Assembly (NCBI RefSeq): GCF_001895025.1
Contig: NZ_BCXI01000018.1
Coordinates: forward strand, 62,001 to 126,000
Origin: Rhodococcus zopfii NBRC 100606 = JCM 9919
GTDB taxonomy: Bacteria > Actinomycetota > Actinomycetes > Mycobacteriales > Mycobacteriaceae
Direction: 5' to 3'
DNA: 64,000 nucleotides
A program made the position numbers and the translations under genes. Each line of letters begins with the position of its first letter. Within the stretch, counting starts at the first letter, position 1. A model generated the notes under the pieces. The model did not search any database. It saw nothing but the letters and a program-made list of their open reading frames with translations, and was not told the DNA's origin. Below, piece after piece: positions 8,944 to 18,271 of the stretch.

Positions 8944-9690
8944 GTGCAACAGCCATCCGACCAGCAACCCGCGCTCCGCCGGCGCGTGGGTGTCATGGGC
9001 GGCACCTTCGACCCGATCCACCACGGTCACCTCGTGGCGGCCAGTGAGGTCGCCGACCGTTTCGGTCTCGACGAAGTGATCTTCGTGCCGACCGGTCAGC
9101 CGTGGCAGAAGTCCGATCGTCACGTCAGCTCCGCCGAGGACCGCTACCTGATGACGGTCATCGCGACCGCGTCGAATCCGCGGTTCTCCGTCAGCCGCGT
9201 CGACATCGACCGCGGCAAACCGACCTATACCGTGGACACCCTGCGGGACCTGCACGACCGGCTTCCCGACGCCGAGCTCTACTTCATCACCGGAGCGGAC
9301 GCGCTCGCGTCGATCCTGTCCTGGCAGGATTGGCAGGGGCTGTTCGACCGCGCCCGCTTCGTCGGTGTCTCCCGCCCCGGCTACGACCTCCATGTCGAGC
9401 ACCTCGCCGGACACCTCGAGGGCTTGCCCGCCGACGCCGTGAGCCTCGTCGAGATCCCGGCTCTGGCGATATCGTCGACGGACTGCCGCGCGCGGGTCAG
9501 CGCGAACCGCCCGGTGTGGTACCTCGTCCCGGACGGGGTGGTGCAGTACATCAGCAAACGAAATCTGTATCGTCCGCAGGATTCGCGGCGGCCGGACGGC
9601 GCCGCCGCGGTGACCGACCCGCAGGCGGTCCGCAGCGGGGCCGCACCCGAACGGCCCTGCACCGCAACCGAGAGAAAGAGCACGCAGTGA
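8944..9690 (+). CDS. nadD: Nicotinate-nucleotide adenylyltransferase
   Basis: Transfers AMP from ATP to nicotinate mononucleotide in NAD synthesis. The protein (248 aa) has the nucleotidyltransferase signature [18 protein letters not shown] near the N-terminus, with the HxGH-type motif, and [24 protein letters not shown] (ISST/SxxR motif) near the C-terminus. A disordered Arg/Pro tail of about 40 residues follows residue 205, longer than in E. coli NadD. The start at 8944 is chosen because of a TANNNT box 8 nt upstream and because it places the signature 15-20 residues from the N-terminus. Its stop overlaps the rsfS start by four bases. Confidence 0.95.
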   Translation: MQQPSDQQPALRRRVGVMGGTFDPIHHGHLVAASEVADRFGLDEVIFVPTGQPWQKSDRHVSSAEDRYLMTVIATASNPRFSVSRVDIDRGKPTYTVDTLRDLHDRLPDAELYFITGADALASILSWQDWQGLFDRARFVGVSRPGYDLHVEHLAGHLEGLPADAVSLVEIPALAISSTDCRARVSANRPVWYLVPDGVVQYISKRNLYRPQDSRRPDGAAAVTDPQAVRSGAAPERPCTATERKSTQ

Positions 9691-10112
9691 GCGCATCGGC
9701 AGAAGCCATCGAGATGGCACGAATCGCAGCCCTGGCGGCCGACGAGAAACTGGCATCCGACGTCGTGGTGCTCGACGTCTCCGAGCAGCTCGTGATCACC
9801 GACTGCTTCGTGATCGCCTCCGCGGCGAACGAGCGGCAGGTCAATGCCATCGTCGACAACGTCGAGGAGAAGCTGCGCGAAGCCGGCCACAAGCCGGTGC
9901 GCCGCGAGGGCACCCGGGAGGGCCGCTGGACGCTGCTCGACTACATCGACGTCGTCGTGCACATCCAGCACGACGAGGAACGCAACTTCTACGCCCTCGA
10001 GCGACTGTGGAAGGACTGCCCGACCGTCCCGGTCGACGGCATCGAACCGTCGAGCCGGAACCTCGGCGCGCCGGACGACGACGCGCTGCCGGAATCCCCG
10101 GACAACCGGTGA
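9687..10112 (+). CDS. rsfS: Ribosomal silencing factor RsfS
   Basis: Binds ribosomal protein uL14 and blocks subunit joining when nutrients are low. The 141-aa protein contains [24 protein letters not shown], the [22 protein letters not shown] block, and [13 protein letters not shown], all diagnostic for RsfS/Iojap. An acidic Pro-rich tail of about 25 residues is extra. The GTG start at 9687 overlaps the nadD stop (GTGA), and its own stop overlaps the next GTG the same way. The pairing with nadD is widely conserved. Confidence 0.95.
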   Translation: MSASAEAIEMARIAALAADEKLASDVVVLDVSEQLVITDCFVIASAANERQVNAIVDNVEEKLREAGHKPVRREGTREGRWTLLDYIDVVVHIQHDEERNFYALERLWKDCPTVPVDGIEPSSRNLGAPDDDALPESPDNR

Positions 10113-10756
10113 CGGACTTCGTCCGCCGGCTGATCCTGCTCCGTCACGGACAGACCGAGTACAACGCGACCAGCCGCATGCAGGGCCAGCTCGACACCGA
10201 GCTGTCCGAGCTGGGCCGGCGCCAGGCGCTCGCCGCGGCACGGGAGATCGCGGCGCTCGAGCCGCTCGCGGTCGTCTCGTCCGACCTGCGGCGCGCGTAC
10301 GACACCGCGGTCGCGCTCGGTGACAGCGCCGGCCTTCCCGTGGAGATCGACCCGCGCCTGCGGGAGACGCACCTCGGGCAGTGGCAGGGACTGACACACC
10401 ACGACGTCGACTCGGTCGCACCCGGTGCCCGTGCCGCGTGGCGCGCCGACGCGAGGTGGGCGCCGCCGCAGGGGGAGAGCCGGGTCGACGTGGCCCGCCG
10501 CAGCGTCCCGGTCGTGCGGGAACTGCTCGACAAGTACGAACAGTGGGGGCAACGGCCGATCGTACTGGTCGCGCACGGCGGGCTGATCGCAGCGCTTACC
10601 GCCGCCCTCCTGGACCTGCCTGTGGATCGCTGGCCGATCCTCGGCGGTCTCGGCAACACCGGATGGGTACGGCTCAGCGGCTACGGAGAGGAACCCGCAT
10701 GGCGGCTCGATGTGTGGAACGCGACGGCGAGCGTGGTGGCCGATGACGTCCTCTGA
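10109..10756 (+). CDS. gpgP: Glucosyl-3-phosphoglycerate phosphatase, histidine phosphatase family
   Basis: A 215-aa histidine-phosphatase-superfamily enzyme. [12 protein letters not shown] near the N-terminus has the catalytic RHG His, [11 protein letters not shown] the second Arg, [11 protein letters not shown] the acid, and [12 protein letters not shown] the second His. Its position between rsfS and an OctT-like gene matches the mycobacterial locus where the enzyme dephosphorylates glucosyl-3-phosphoglycerate, feeding methylglucose lipopolysaccharide. That assignment is from context, since sequence alone cannot separate it from other phosphoglycerate-mutase-like phosphatases. It starts with GTG overlapping the rsfS stop and overlaps the next gene by 14 bp. 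Confidence 0.82.
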   Translation: MTDFVRRLILLRHGQTEYNATSRMQGQLDTELSELGRRQALAAAREIAALEPLAVVSSDLRRAYDTAVALGDSAGLPVEIDPRLRETHLGQWQGLTHHDVDSVAPGARAAWRADARWAPPQGESRVDVARRSVPVVRELLDKYEQWGQRPIVLVAHGGLIAALTAALLDLPVDRWPILGGLGNTGWVRLSGYGEEPAWRLDVWNATASVVADDVL

Positions 10757-11528
10757 CGCACCGGGCGTTCCGGTCACCTCGGGCGGCTCGCCCCGCCCGA
10801 CCCTGCTCGTCATCGCCGACTCGCTCAGCTACTACGGTCCCGAAGGTGGCCTGCCCGCGAACGATCCGCGGATCTGGCCGAACATCGTTGCGGCCGAACT
10901 CGGCTGGGACGTCGAGCTGGTCGCCCGGATCGGCTGGACCACCCGCGACGCGTGGTGGGCGATGACGCAGGATCCCCGTGTGTGGGCGTCGATTCCGCGC
11001 GCGGGCGCCGTCGTCCTCGCCGTCGGTGGCATGGACACGCTGCCGTCACCCCTGCCGACCGCGTTGCGAGAACAGTTGCGTTATGTGCGGCCCGCGTCGC
11101 TGCGCCGCGTCGCCCGCACCGCGTACGGCTGGCTCCAGCCGCGGCTTTCGCCGCTCGGCTGGCCGGTCGCGCTTCCGGCACGCGTGAGCGTCGAATACCT
11201 CGAGACGATCCGTGACGCGCTCGCCTACATGCGCCCGGAATTGCCGGTCATCGGCACCCTCCCGTCCGTGCACCGCAGCGACCAGTATGCGTCCGTGCAC
11301 AAGGGCCGTCCGGCGGCGGCACGTGCGATCGCCGAGTGGGCGGCCGAAAAGTCCGTTCCTCTGGTCGATTTGGCCGAGGCGGTCCGCGAGAACATCGAAT
11401 CGGACGACGCGAACCCCGACGGCATCCACTGGGGCTGGGACGCGCACCGAAAGGTCGCAGCCGCGATGGTCGACGCCGTGCGGATGGTGCACCGAAATGC
11501 GGACACGGCGGCAGACGGCATACGGTAG
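10743..11528 (+). CDS. octT: SGNH-fold diglucosylglycerate octanoyltransferase-like protein
   Basis: A 261-aa SGNH/GDSL-type protein. The nucleophile block is [16 protein letters not shown] near residue 25, the Gly block is [15 protein letters not shown], and the Asp-His block is [10 protein letters not shown] near the C-terminus. This order matches the mycobacterial octanoyltransferase that acylates diglucosylglycerate in methylglucose lipopolysaccharide synthesis, encoded next to gpgP. The ATG at 10743 lies inside the last codons of gpgP (14-bp overlap), which indicates tight translational coupling. No signal peptide is present, so the enzyme is cytosolic. The specific acyl substrate is inferred from context. 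Confidence 0.8.
   Translation: MTSSDAPGVPVTSGGSPRPTLLVIADSLSYYGPEGGLPANDPRIWPNIVAAELGWDVELVARIGWTTRDAWWAMTQDPRVWASIPRAGAVVLAVGGMDTLPSPLPTALREQLRYVRPASLRRVARTAYGWLQPRLSPLGWPVALPARVSVEYLETIRDALAYMRPELPVIGTLPSVHRSDQYASVHKGRPAAARAIAEWAAEKSVPLVDLAEAVRENIESDDANPDGIHWGWDAHRKVAAAMVDAVRMVHRNADTAADGIR
11521..11526 (+). promoter_or_regulatory. Candidate leaderless -10 box of degV gene
   Basis: TACGGT lies 7 nt before the GTG at 11534. It overlaps the last codons of octT. Confidence 0.45.
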
Positions 11529-11533
11529 TCGAC

Positions 11534-12367
11534 GTGTCTGTTGTGGTGGTGACCGATTCCTCGTGCTGCCTGGATCGGGAAACGGTGGAGCGGTACGGCA
11601 TCCGGGTCGTGCCGCTGCACGTGATCTCCGACGGTCGTGAGCTCCGTGAGGGCGTCGACGAACTGCCCGAGGACCTTTCGAAGGTCACCACCTCGGGGCC
11701 GGCGCCCGCTGAACTCACCGACGTCTACGCCGAGGCGCTCGCCGACAGCGACGGTGACGGCGTCGTCGCCGTGCACATTTCGCGGCAGCTGTCCGGGACA
11801 TGGGAGGCCGCCCGGTACGCGGCCGACGCATTCGGGGGACGCGTGCGCCTCGTCGATTCCCGAAACACCGCAATGGGATTGGGGTTCTCCGCACTCGCCG
11901 CTGCCCGGCTCGCCGAGTCCGGCGCGACACTCGACGAGGTCTACACCCGCGCCGTCGACGTCGCGGCGGCCGGCCGTGCCCTGCTCGTCGTCGACCGGCT
12001 CGACCATCTGCGCCGCGGCGGTCGGATCGGCACCGCGACCGCGCTGCTCGGTACGGCCCTGTCGATGAAGCCCGTCCTGCATCTCGTCGACGGCAAGCTC
12101 GTCCTGCGGGAGAAGACCCGGACCATGTCCAAGGCGCTCGCCAAACTCGTCGACGCCGTCGTCGACCAGTGCGCCGAGCTCGCGACGATCGCCGACCCGA
12201 AGGTCGCCGTGCACCACCGCGACGCGCCCGACCGCGCGAAGTCCCTCGCCGAGGAACTCTCCGGTCGGCTCCCCGAGGGCACGGAACTGAGAGTCTCCGA
12301 ACTCGACGCCGTGCTGGGCGCGCACGTCGGTCCCGGCGCGATCGGGATCGTCGTCTCGCGGGACTGA
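11534..12367 (+). CDS. DegV family fatty-acid-binding protein
   Basis: A 277-aa DegV-fold protein, related to fatty acid kinase subunit FakB, which presents fatty acids for phosphorylation. VVVTDSSCCLDRETVERYGIRVVPL is the classic N-terminus. TSGPAPAEL and SRQLSGTWEAARYAA contain lipid-headgroup-contacting residues. DRLDHLRRGGRIG and LSMKPVLHLVDGKL match the middle of the family. No FakA kinase gene is in the window. The frame is open upstream inside octT, but 11534 gives the family start and follows a TANNNT box. Confidence 0.9.
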   Translation: MSVVVVTDSSCCLDRETVERYGIRVVPLHVISDGRELREGVDELPEDLSKVTTSGPAPAELTDVYAEALADSDGDGVVAVHISRQLSGTWEAARYAADAFGGRVRLVDSRNTAMGLGFSALAAARLAESGATLDEVYTRAVDVAAAGRALLVVDRLDHLRRGGRIGTATALLGTALSMKPVLHLVDGKLVLREKTRTMSKALAKLVDAVVDQCAELATIADPKVAVHHRDAPDRAKSLAEELSGRLPEGTELRVSELDAVLGAHVGPGAIGIVVSRD

Positions 12368-12455
12368 CCGGCCCGGATCGGATCGTCCACGCGGACCCGT
12401 GATTTCACCACGCGCCGAATTCGGTCGGATTCGGGCGTCGGTGCGGTGGTTGCCC

Positions 12456-12461
12456 TAGCAT
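12456..12461 (+). promoter_or_regulatory. Candidate leaderless -10 box of the receiver-like gene
   Basis: TAGCAT lies 7 nt before the GTG at 12469. Confidence 0.5.
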
Positions 12462-12468
12462 CGGGTCC

Positions 12469-12873
12469 GTGACCGACTCGTCCGGCAGTAGAGCCCCGCT
12501 GCGTGTGCTCGTCTACAGCCACGACGCGAACACCCGCGCGCAGGTCGTGCGCGCCCTGGGAACGCGACCGCACCCGGATCTCCCGGATCTCGAGTACATC
12601 GAGGTGGCCACCGCACCGGTCGTGATCCGGCAGGTGGAGGAGGGCGACATCGCCCTGGCTGTCCTCGACGGAGAAGCGGCGCCGGTCGGCGGCATGGGTC
12701 TGGCGAAACAACTGCGCGACGAAGTCGATCCCTGCCCGCCGCTGCTGCTGCTGCTGGGGCGTCCCGACGATGCCTGGCTGGCCTCCTGGTCGCGGGCCGA
12801 CGCCGCCGTGGTCCACCCGGTCGATCCGTTCCGGCTCGCCGAGGAAGCGCTGCCGCTGCTCCGCCGAGCGTGA
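12469..12873 (+). CDS. Degenerate response-regulator receiver domain protein
   Basis: A stand-alone 134-aa receiver-like protein with no output domain. The strand LRVLVYSHDANTRAQVVRAL begins the fold but replaces the usual acidic pair. VLDG (Asp67) aligns with the phospho-acceptor. VVHPVDPFRL has Pro but lacks the conserved Lys. It may therefore be a non-phosphorylated or atypical receiver. It lies directly upstream of nuoA, as a similar regulator does in Mycobacterium tuberculosis, so a role linked to complex I is plausible but unproven. Confidence 0.75.
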   Translation: MTDSSGSRAPLRVLVYSHDANTRAQVVRALGTRPHPDLPDLEYIEVATAPVVIRQVEEGDIALAVLDGEAAPVGGMGLAKQLRDEVDPCPPLLLLLGRPDDAWLASWSRADAAVVHPVDPFRLAEEALPLLRRA

Positions 12874-12990
12874 CCTTCCCGTGACCGCACTGTGACAGCG
12901 GTGAATCGCGCCACGGTTCGTCACGGATCCGTTCGATCCCACCGAATTTCGGCACCGTGAAAATCGGGACAAGGCCGGGGACAACCCTTG

Positions 12991-13036
12991 TAGGGTGAGT
13001 CGCATATCACACCGGAACGGAAGGAGTGATTCCGGT
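12991..13036 (+). promoter_or_regulatory. Candidate nuo operon promoter and leader hairpin
   Basis: TAGGGT at 12991-12996 is a possible -10. Downstream, ACCGGAA (13011-13017) and TTCCGGT (13030-13036) form a 7-bp stem whose loop holds the purine run GGAAGGAG. The nuoA start is 84 nt beyond the stem and has its own Shine-Dalgarno (GAAGGAGG near 13098). Function of the hairpin is unknown. Confidence 0.4.
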
Positions 13037-13119
13037 TATGTATCGAGCCTCGACGGGATCGGTGAGACCGTTCGGTTCGTGGCGGCCGGGATCACGAGAA
13101 GGAGGGGGGATCAGCAAAC

Positions 13120-13479
13120 GTGAACCTCTATGTGCCGATTCTCGTGCTCGGGGCGATCGCCGTCGCCTTCGCGGTGTTCTCCGTGGGAGTGGCCGGCCTG
13201 GTCGGCCCCCGGCGATACAACCGAGCGAAACTCGAGGCCTACGAATGCGGAGTCGACCCGACGCCGCAGCCCACGGGCGGCGGACGGTTCCCGGTCAAGT
13301 ACTACCTGACCGCGATGCTGTTCATCATCTTCGACATCGAGATCGTCTTTCTCTACCCGTGGGCGGTGCATTTCGACAGCCTCGGACTGTTCGGTTTCGG
13401 CGCCATGGCGCTGTTCCTGTTCAACGTGTCCGTGGCCTACGTCTACGAGTGGCGACGCGGGGGTCTCGGATGGGACTGA
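13120..13479 (+). CDS. nuoA: NADH-quinone oxidoreductase subunit A
   Basis: Membrane subunit of respiratory complex I (119 aa, three predicted transmembrane helices). The block KLEAYECGVDPTPQPTGGGRFPVKYYLTAMLFIIFDIEIVFLYPWA is specific to NuoA, with the conserved Cys loop and the FDxE motif. The GTG at 13120 follows a strong GAAGGAGGGGGG. It is the first gene of a 14-gene operon. Confidence 0.97.
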   Translation: MNLYVPILVLGAIAVAFAVFSVGVAGLVGPRRYNRAKLEAYECGVDPTPQPTGGGRFPVKYYLTAMLFIIFDIEIVFLYPWAVHFDSLGLFGFGAMALFLFNVSVAYVYEWRRGGLGWD

Positions 13480-13548
13480 CGGATGTTCCCCGGTCCGCAC
13501 CGGGCCGGTGCGTCGCCGCACCGACATCGGAAGCGAGATGAGTCGGAT

Positions 13549-14103
13549 ATGGGAATCGAAGAGAAGGTACCGAGCGGTTTCCTGTTGAGCACGGTCGAGG
13601 TCGCCGCCGGGTACGCCCGCAAGGGCTCGCTGTGGCCCGCGACCTTCGGCCTGGCGTGCTGTGCGATCGAGATGATGACCACCGTCTCCGGTCGCTTCGA
13701 CATCGCCCGCTTCGGGATGGAAGCCTTCCGCGCCTCGCCCCGGCAGGCAGACCTCATGATCGTCGCCGGACGGGTGAGCCAGAAGATGGCGCCGGTGCTG
13801 CGGCAGGTCTACGACCAGATGGTCGAACCGAAATGGGTGCTCGCGATGGGGGTATGCGCCTCCTCCGGCGGCATGTTCAACAACTACGCGATCGTGCAGG
13901 GCGTCGACCATGTCGTCCCCGTCGACATCTACCTGCCCGGCTGTCCGCCCCGGCCGGAGATGCTGCTCCACGCGATTCTGATGCTGCACGAGAAGATCCA
14001 GCAGATGCCGCTCGGCGTCAACCGCGACGAAGTGATCCGCGAAACCGAGAAGGCGGCGCTCGCGTCCCCGACCACCCTCGAACTGAAGGGCCTGCTGCGG
14101 TGA
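13549..14103 (+). CDS. nuoB: NADH-quinone oxidoreductase subunit B
   Basis: Peripheral-arm subunit (184 aa) that binds cluster N2, the last Fe-S centre before quinone. The cluster Cys residues are in [18 protein letters not shown] and LPGCPPRPE. The start is ATG at 13549, giving [11 protein letters not shown]. The nuoC GTG overlaps its stop by four bases. Confidence 0.97.
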   Translation: MGIEEKVPSGFLLSTVEVAAGYARKGSLWPATFGLACCAIEMMTTVSGRFDIARFGMEAFRASPRQADLMIVAGRVSQKMAPVLRQVYDQMVEPKWVLAMGVCASSGGMFNNYAIVQGVDHVVPVDIYLPGCPPRPEMLLHAILMLHEKIQQMPLGVNRDEVIRETEKAALASPTTLELKGLLR

Positions 14104-14798
14104 CCGGGCAGGAACCGGCCGGGCGGGAACCGGCCGGGCCCGAGATGATCGAGGTGCGCCGCGGGATGTTCGGTCCGACCGGCACCGGCGACACCTCCGG
14201 ATACGGCGGGCTCGTCCAGCCGATCATGCTGCCCGGTGCGGCATCCCGCCCGTACGGCGGCTGGTTCGACGAGGTGGCCGACGGTCTCGACGCCGCGCTG
14301 ACACGGGCCTCGGTGACACCGGAGGAGGCCGTCGAACGTGTCGTCGTCGACCGCGGCGAGATGACCGTCCACGTCCGCGCCGAACACCTGACGCAGGTCA
14401 CCCGGTCCCTGCGCGACGAACCCGGCCTGCGGTTCGAACTGTGCCTCGGCGTCAGCGGGGTGCACTACCCGCACGAAACCGGCCGCGAGCTGCACGCGGT
14501 CTACCACCTGATGTCGATCACCCACAACCGGCGGATCCGGCTCGAGGTGTCGGTTCCCGATGCCGACCCCCACGTTCCGTCGCTGTACGCGGTGTACCCG
14601 ACCGTCGACTGGCACGAGCGGGAAACCTACGACTTCTTCGGGATCGTGTTCGACGGGCACCCGGCGCTCACCCGCATCGAGATGCCCGACGACTGGGTGG
14701 GACACCCGCAACGCAAGGACTACCCGCTCGGAGGAATCCCCGTCGAGTACAAGGGCGCGCGGACACCGCCACCCGACGAACGGAGGGCGTACCACTGA
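14100..14798 (+). CDS. nuoC: NADH-quinone oxidoreductase subunit C
   Basis: 30-kDa-type subunit of the peripheral arm (232 aa). Conserved blocks are [39 protein letters not shown] and LRRI-like [23 protein letters not shown]. The N-terminal 30 residues are an actinobacterial extension, and its DNA contains a 14-bp direct repeat (14111-14124 and 14126-14139) encoding EPAGREPAG. It is separate from nuoD, not fused as in E. coli. GTG start overlaps nuoB; the stop overlaps the nuoD ATG by one base (TGATG). Confidence 0.95.
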   Translation: MTGQEPAGREPAGPEMIEVRRGMFGPTGTGDTSGYGGLVQPIMLPGAASRPYGGWFDEVADGLDAALTRASVTPEEAVERVVVDRGEMTVHVRAEHLTQVTRSLRDEPGLRFELCLGVSGVHYPHETGRELHAVYHLMSITHNRRIRLEVSVPDADPHVPSLYAVYPTVDWHERETYDFFGIVFDGHPALTRIEMPDDWVGHPQRKDYPLGGIPVEYKGARTPPPDERRAYH

Positions 14799-16138
14799 TG
14801 AGCGATCCCTATTCGACCGGCCGAGACGCCGAGGGCACCGTCTACACCGTCGCGGGTCAGGACTGGGACGAGATCGTCGAGGCGGTCCGCGCATCGGCGG
14901 GACCGGACGCCGAACTCGCCGAGGAACGCATCGTCGTCAACATGGGTCCGCAGCACCCGTCGACGCACGGCGTACTGCGGCTGATCCTCGAGATGGACGG
15001 TGAGACCGTCACCGAGGCCCGCTGCGGTATCGGATACCTGCACACCGGAATCGAGAAGAACCTCGAATTCCGCACGTGGACACAGGGTGTCACGTTCGTC
15101 ACGCGCATGGACTATCTGTCCTCGTTCTTCAACGAGACCGCCTACTGCCTGGGCGTCGAGAAGCTCCTCGGCATCACCGATCTCGTGCCCGAACGAGCCA
15201 CCGTCGTGCGCGTGATGCTCATGGAGCTCAACCGCGTCTCCTCGCATCTGGTGGCGCTGGCCACCGGCGGCATGGAACTCGGGGCCATGACGTCGATGTT
15301 CCTCGGGTTCCGGGAACGGGAACTGATACTCGACGCGTTCGAGGCCGTCACCGGGCTGCGCATGAACAACGCCTACATCCGGCCGGGTGGTCTCGCACAG
15401 GACCTGCCCCGCGGTGCGCTCGAGAAGGTCCGTGAGGTCCTCGACGTCGTGCCGCGCCGCCTGCGCGACCTCGAGGACCTGCTCGACGAGAACGCCATCT
15501 GGAAAGCCCGCACGAAGGACGTCGGCTACCTGGATCTGATGGGCTGCATGGCCCTCGGCATCACCGGCCCGGTACTACGGTCCACGGGACTGCCGCACGA
15601 TCTACGCAAGACGCAGCCCTACTGCGGTTACGGGACCTACGAATTCGACGTCGTCACCGACACCGGTTGCGACTGCTACGGTCGCTACCTGATCCGTGTC
15701 GGCGAGATGAAGGAATCGCTGAAGATCGTCGAACAGTGCCTCGATCGGCTGCGGCCAGGGCCGGTCATGGTCGACGACCCGAAGGTCGCGTGGCCGGCCG
15801 ACCTGGCGGTCCGCGACGACGGGCTCGGCAACTCGCCGGAGTACATCCGCAAGATCATGGGCACCTCGATGGAAGCGCTCATCCACCATTTCAAGCTGGT
15901 CACCGAGGGATTCCGCGTCCCGGCCGGACAGGTGTACGTGGCCGTGGAATCCCCCCGTGGCGAACTCGGCGTACACATGGTCAGTGACGGTGGCACCCGT
16001 CCCTATCGGGTGCACTACCGGGATCCGTCGTTCACGAACCTGCAAGCGGTCGCGGCGATGTGCGAGGGCGGCATGGTCGCCGACGTCATCGCCGCGGTCG
16101 CCAGCATCGATCCGGTGATGGGAGGGGTCGACCGATGA
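14798..16138 (+). CDS. nuoD: NADH-quinone oxidoreductase subunit D
   Basis: 49-kDa subunit (446 aa) forming the quinone pocket with Nuo[23 protein letters not shown] holds the conserved His near the quinone head. [21 protein letters not shown] and [12 protein letters not shown] are also diagnostic. [29 protein letters not shown] ends the protein with the usual SPRGE motif. An N-terminal extension of about 45 residues is common in actinobacteria. The ATG at 14798 follows CGGAGGG and overlaps the nuoC stop. Confidence 0.97.
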   Translation: MSDPYSTGRDAEGTVYTVAGQDWDEIVEAVRASAGPDAELAEERIVVNMGPQHPSTHGVLRLILEMDGETVTEARCGIGYLHTGIEKNLEFRTWTQGVTFVTRMDYLSSFFNETAYCLGVEKLLGITDLVPERATVVRVMLMELNRVSSHLVALATGGMELGAMTSMFLGFRERELILDAFEAVTGLRMNNAYIRPGGLAQDLPRGALEKVREVLDVVPRRLRDLEDLLDENAIWKARTKDVGYLDLMGCMALGITGPVLRSTGLPHDLRKTQPYCGYGTYEFDVVTDTGCDCYGRYLIRVGEMKESLKIVEQCLDRLRPGPVMVDDPKVAWPADLAVRDDGLGNSPEYIRKIMGTSMEALIHHFKLVTEGFRVPAGQVYVAVESPRGELGVHMVSDGGTRPYRVHYRDPSFTNLQAVAAMCEGGMVADVIAAVASIDPVMGGVDR

Positions 16139-16956
16139 CCCGGGCACGACCTACCGCTGAACCGACGGCCCCCCGGGACCGGCCCGGGCCGGTGTTCGTC
16201 GAATTGGGCCGCACCGCAGCCGAAACCGACCGTATCGAACGTCCCGGCGCACCCAGAACATATCCGCCGGACGTGCGGGATCGTCTCGATGCGGACGCCG
16301 CCGCGATCATCGGCCGCTACCCGGTGGCGCGGTCGGCGCTGATACCGCTGCTGCACCTCGTCCAGGCCGAGGACGGCTACATCACCCCTGCCGGAATCGA
16401 GTTCTGCGCAGCGCAACTCGCGCTCACCGGCGCCGAGGTCGCTGCCGTGGCGACCTTCTACTCGATGTACCGCCGTCGCCCGACCGGCGACTACCACGTC
16501 GGCGTCTGCACCAACACGCTGTGCGCGATCATGGGCGGGGACGCGATCCTCGCGGCCCTGGAACAGCATCTGGGCCTCGGGCCCGGTGCGGCCTCGGACA
16601 CCCCCCGAACCGATACGACCCCCGACGGGAAGATCACCCTCGACCACATCGAATGCAACGCGGCCTGCGACCTCGCGCCGGTGGTCATGGTCAACTGGGA
16701 GTTCTTCGACAACCAGACCCCGGAGTCGGCGACCGCGCTCGTCGACGCCCTGCGCGCCGGCAAGCGCATCACCCCGACCCGCGGTGCGTCGCTGTGCACT
16801 TTCCGCGAGACCGCCCGCATCCTCGCCGGATTCCCCGACGAACGTCCCGGTGCGAACGACGGTGCGCCCCCGGGCGACGCGACCCTCGCCGGACTGCGGA
16901 TCGCCCGCGAACGCGACATGCGAGCACCCGACCCGACCGGAACGAAAGGGGAGTGA
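16135..16956 (+). CDS. nuoE: NADH-quinone oxidoreductase subunit E
   Basis: 24-kDa thioredoxin-like subunit with the N1a [2Fe-2S] cluster (273 aa). Ligands are the C-x4-C in [12 protein letters not shown] and the C-x3-C in [15 protein letters not shown]. It is longer than E. coli NuoE because of an N-terminal extension of about 40 residues and a Pro/Gly-rich C-terminal tail, as in mycobacteria. The ATG overlaps the nuoD stop (ATGA) and follows GGAGGGG. Confidence 0.95.
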   Translation: MTRARPTAEPTAPRDRPGPVFVELGRTAAETDRIERPGAPRTYPPDVRDRLDADAAAIIGRYPVARSALIPLLHLVQAEDGYITPAGIEFCAAQLALTGAEVAAVATFYSMYRRRPTGDYHVGVCTNTLCAIMGGDAILAALEQHLGLGPGAASDTPRTDTTPDGKITLDHIECNAACDLAPVVMVNWEFFDNQTPESATALVDALRAGKRITPTRGASLCTFRETARILAGFPDERPGANDGAPPGDATLAGLRIARERDMRAPDPTGTKGE

Positions 16957-16957
16957 C

Positions 16958-18271
16958 ATGCCGCTGAGCCCCGTCCTGAGCCGGTACTGGGATCAACCCC
17001 GGTCGTGGACCCTCGACACCTACCGGAGTCACGACGGCTACCGGGCCCTCGAACGTGCCCTGCGCACCGGTCCGGACGAGGTCATCGCCACCGTCAAGGA
17101 TTCCGGGCTGCGCGGCCGCGGCGGCGCGGGATTCCCGACCGGCACCAAATGGTCGTTCATCCCACAGGACCCCAGCACCCCCGCCGGCGCGAAGCCGCAC
17201 TATCTCGTCGTCAACGCCGACGAATCCGAGCCGGGCACCTGCAAGGACATGCCGCTGATGCTGGCAACGCCGCACGCGCTCGTCGAAGGCGTCATCATTG
17301 CGGCCTACGCCATCCGGGCCTCGCACGCGTTCATCTACCTGCGCGGGGAGGTCGTTCCCGTCCTTCGGCGGTTGCAGACCGCGGTCGCCGAGGCCTACGC
17401 CGCCGGATATCTCGGTCGCGACATCCTCGGATCGGGCTTCGACCTGGACGTCGTCGTGCACGCCGGCGCCGGCGCCTACATCTGCGGCGAGGAGACCGCA
17501 CTGCTCGACTCGCTCGAAGGCCGCCGCGGACAGCCGCGTCTGCGCCCGCCGTTCCCCGCGGTGGCCGGTCTCTATGCGTGCCCGACCGTCGTCAACAACG
17601 TCGAATCCATCGCGAGCGTGCCGTCGATCCTCCTCAACGGTGTCGACTGGTTCCACGCCATGGGCACCGAGAAATCCCCCGGGTTCACGCTGTACTCGCT
17701 GTCCGGTCATGTCACCCGGCCCGGCCAATACGAGGCGCCGCTCGGTATCACCCTGCGCGAACTTCTCGATTACGCCGGTGGCATCCGCGCCGGGCACCGG
17801 CTCAAGTTCTGGACTCCCGGCGGGTCGTCGACACCGCTGTTCACCGCTGAGCAACTCGACGTTCCCCTCGACTACGAAGGGGTCGCGGCCGCCGGGTCGA
17901 TGCTCGGCACCAAGGCCCTGCAGATCTTCGACGAGACGACCTGCGTGGTGCGCGCGGTGCTGCGCTGGTCGCAGTTCTACAAACACGAATCGTGCGGGAA
18001 ATGCACGCCCTGCCGCGAAGGCACCTGGTGGCTCGTGCAGATCCTCGAACGCCTCGAGGCCGGCACCGGAACCGAGGGCGATCTCGACAAGCTGCTCGAC
18101 ATCTCCGACAACATCCTCGGGCGCGCGTTCTGCGCCCTCGGGGATGCCGCGACCAGCCCCATCACCTCCTCGATCGCACTGTTCCGCGACGAGTACATCG
18201 CGCACCTCACCCACGGCGGATGCCCGTTCGATCCGCGCCTGTCCATCCTCACGTCAGGGGGCCGCTCATGA
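16958..18271 (+). CDS. nuoF: NADH-quinone oxidoreductase subunit F
   Basis: 51-kDa NADH- and FMN-binding subunit (437 aa) carrying cluster N3. [18 protein letters not shown] is the nucleotide-binding glycine loop and [13 protein letters not shown] binds [18 protein letters not shown] plus the Cys in [11 protein letters not shown] bind the [4Fe-4S] cluster. The ATG at 16958 lies one base after the nuoE stop and follows AAAGGGGAG. Confidence 0.97.
   Translation: MPLSPVLSRYWDQPRSWTLDTYRSHDGYRALERALRTGPDEVIATVKDSGLRGRGGAGFPTGTKWSFIPQDPSTPAGAKPHYLVVNADESEPGTCKDMPLMLATPHALVEGVIIAAYAIRASHAFIYLRGEVVPVLRRLQTAVAEAYAAGYLGRDILGSGFDLDVVVHAGAGAYICGEETALLDSLEGRRGQPRLRPPFPAVAGLYACPTVVNNVESIASVPSILLNGVDWFHAMGTEKSPGFTLYSLSGHVTRPGQYEAPLGITLRELLDYAGGIRAGHRLKFWTPGGSSTPLFTAEQLDVPLDYEGVAAAGSMLGTKALQIFDETTCVVRAVLRWSQFYKHESCGKCTPCREGTWWLVQILERLEAGTGTEGDLDKLLDISDNILGRAFCALGDAATSPITSSIALFRDEYIAHLTHGGCPFDPRLSILTSGGRS

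Noticed and set aside
13026-13541. 171-codon frame overlapping nuoA
   Set aside because: Basic, Arg/Gly-rich composition without family match; kept only as a comment in the findings because of the Shine-Dalgarno-like run.
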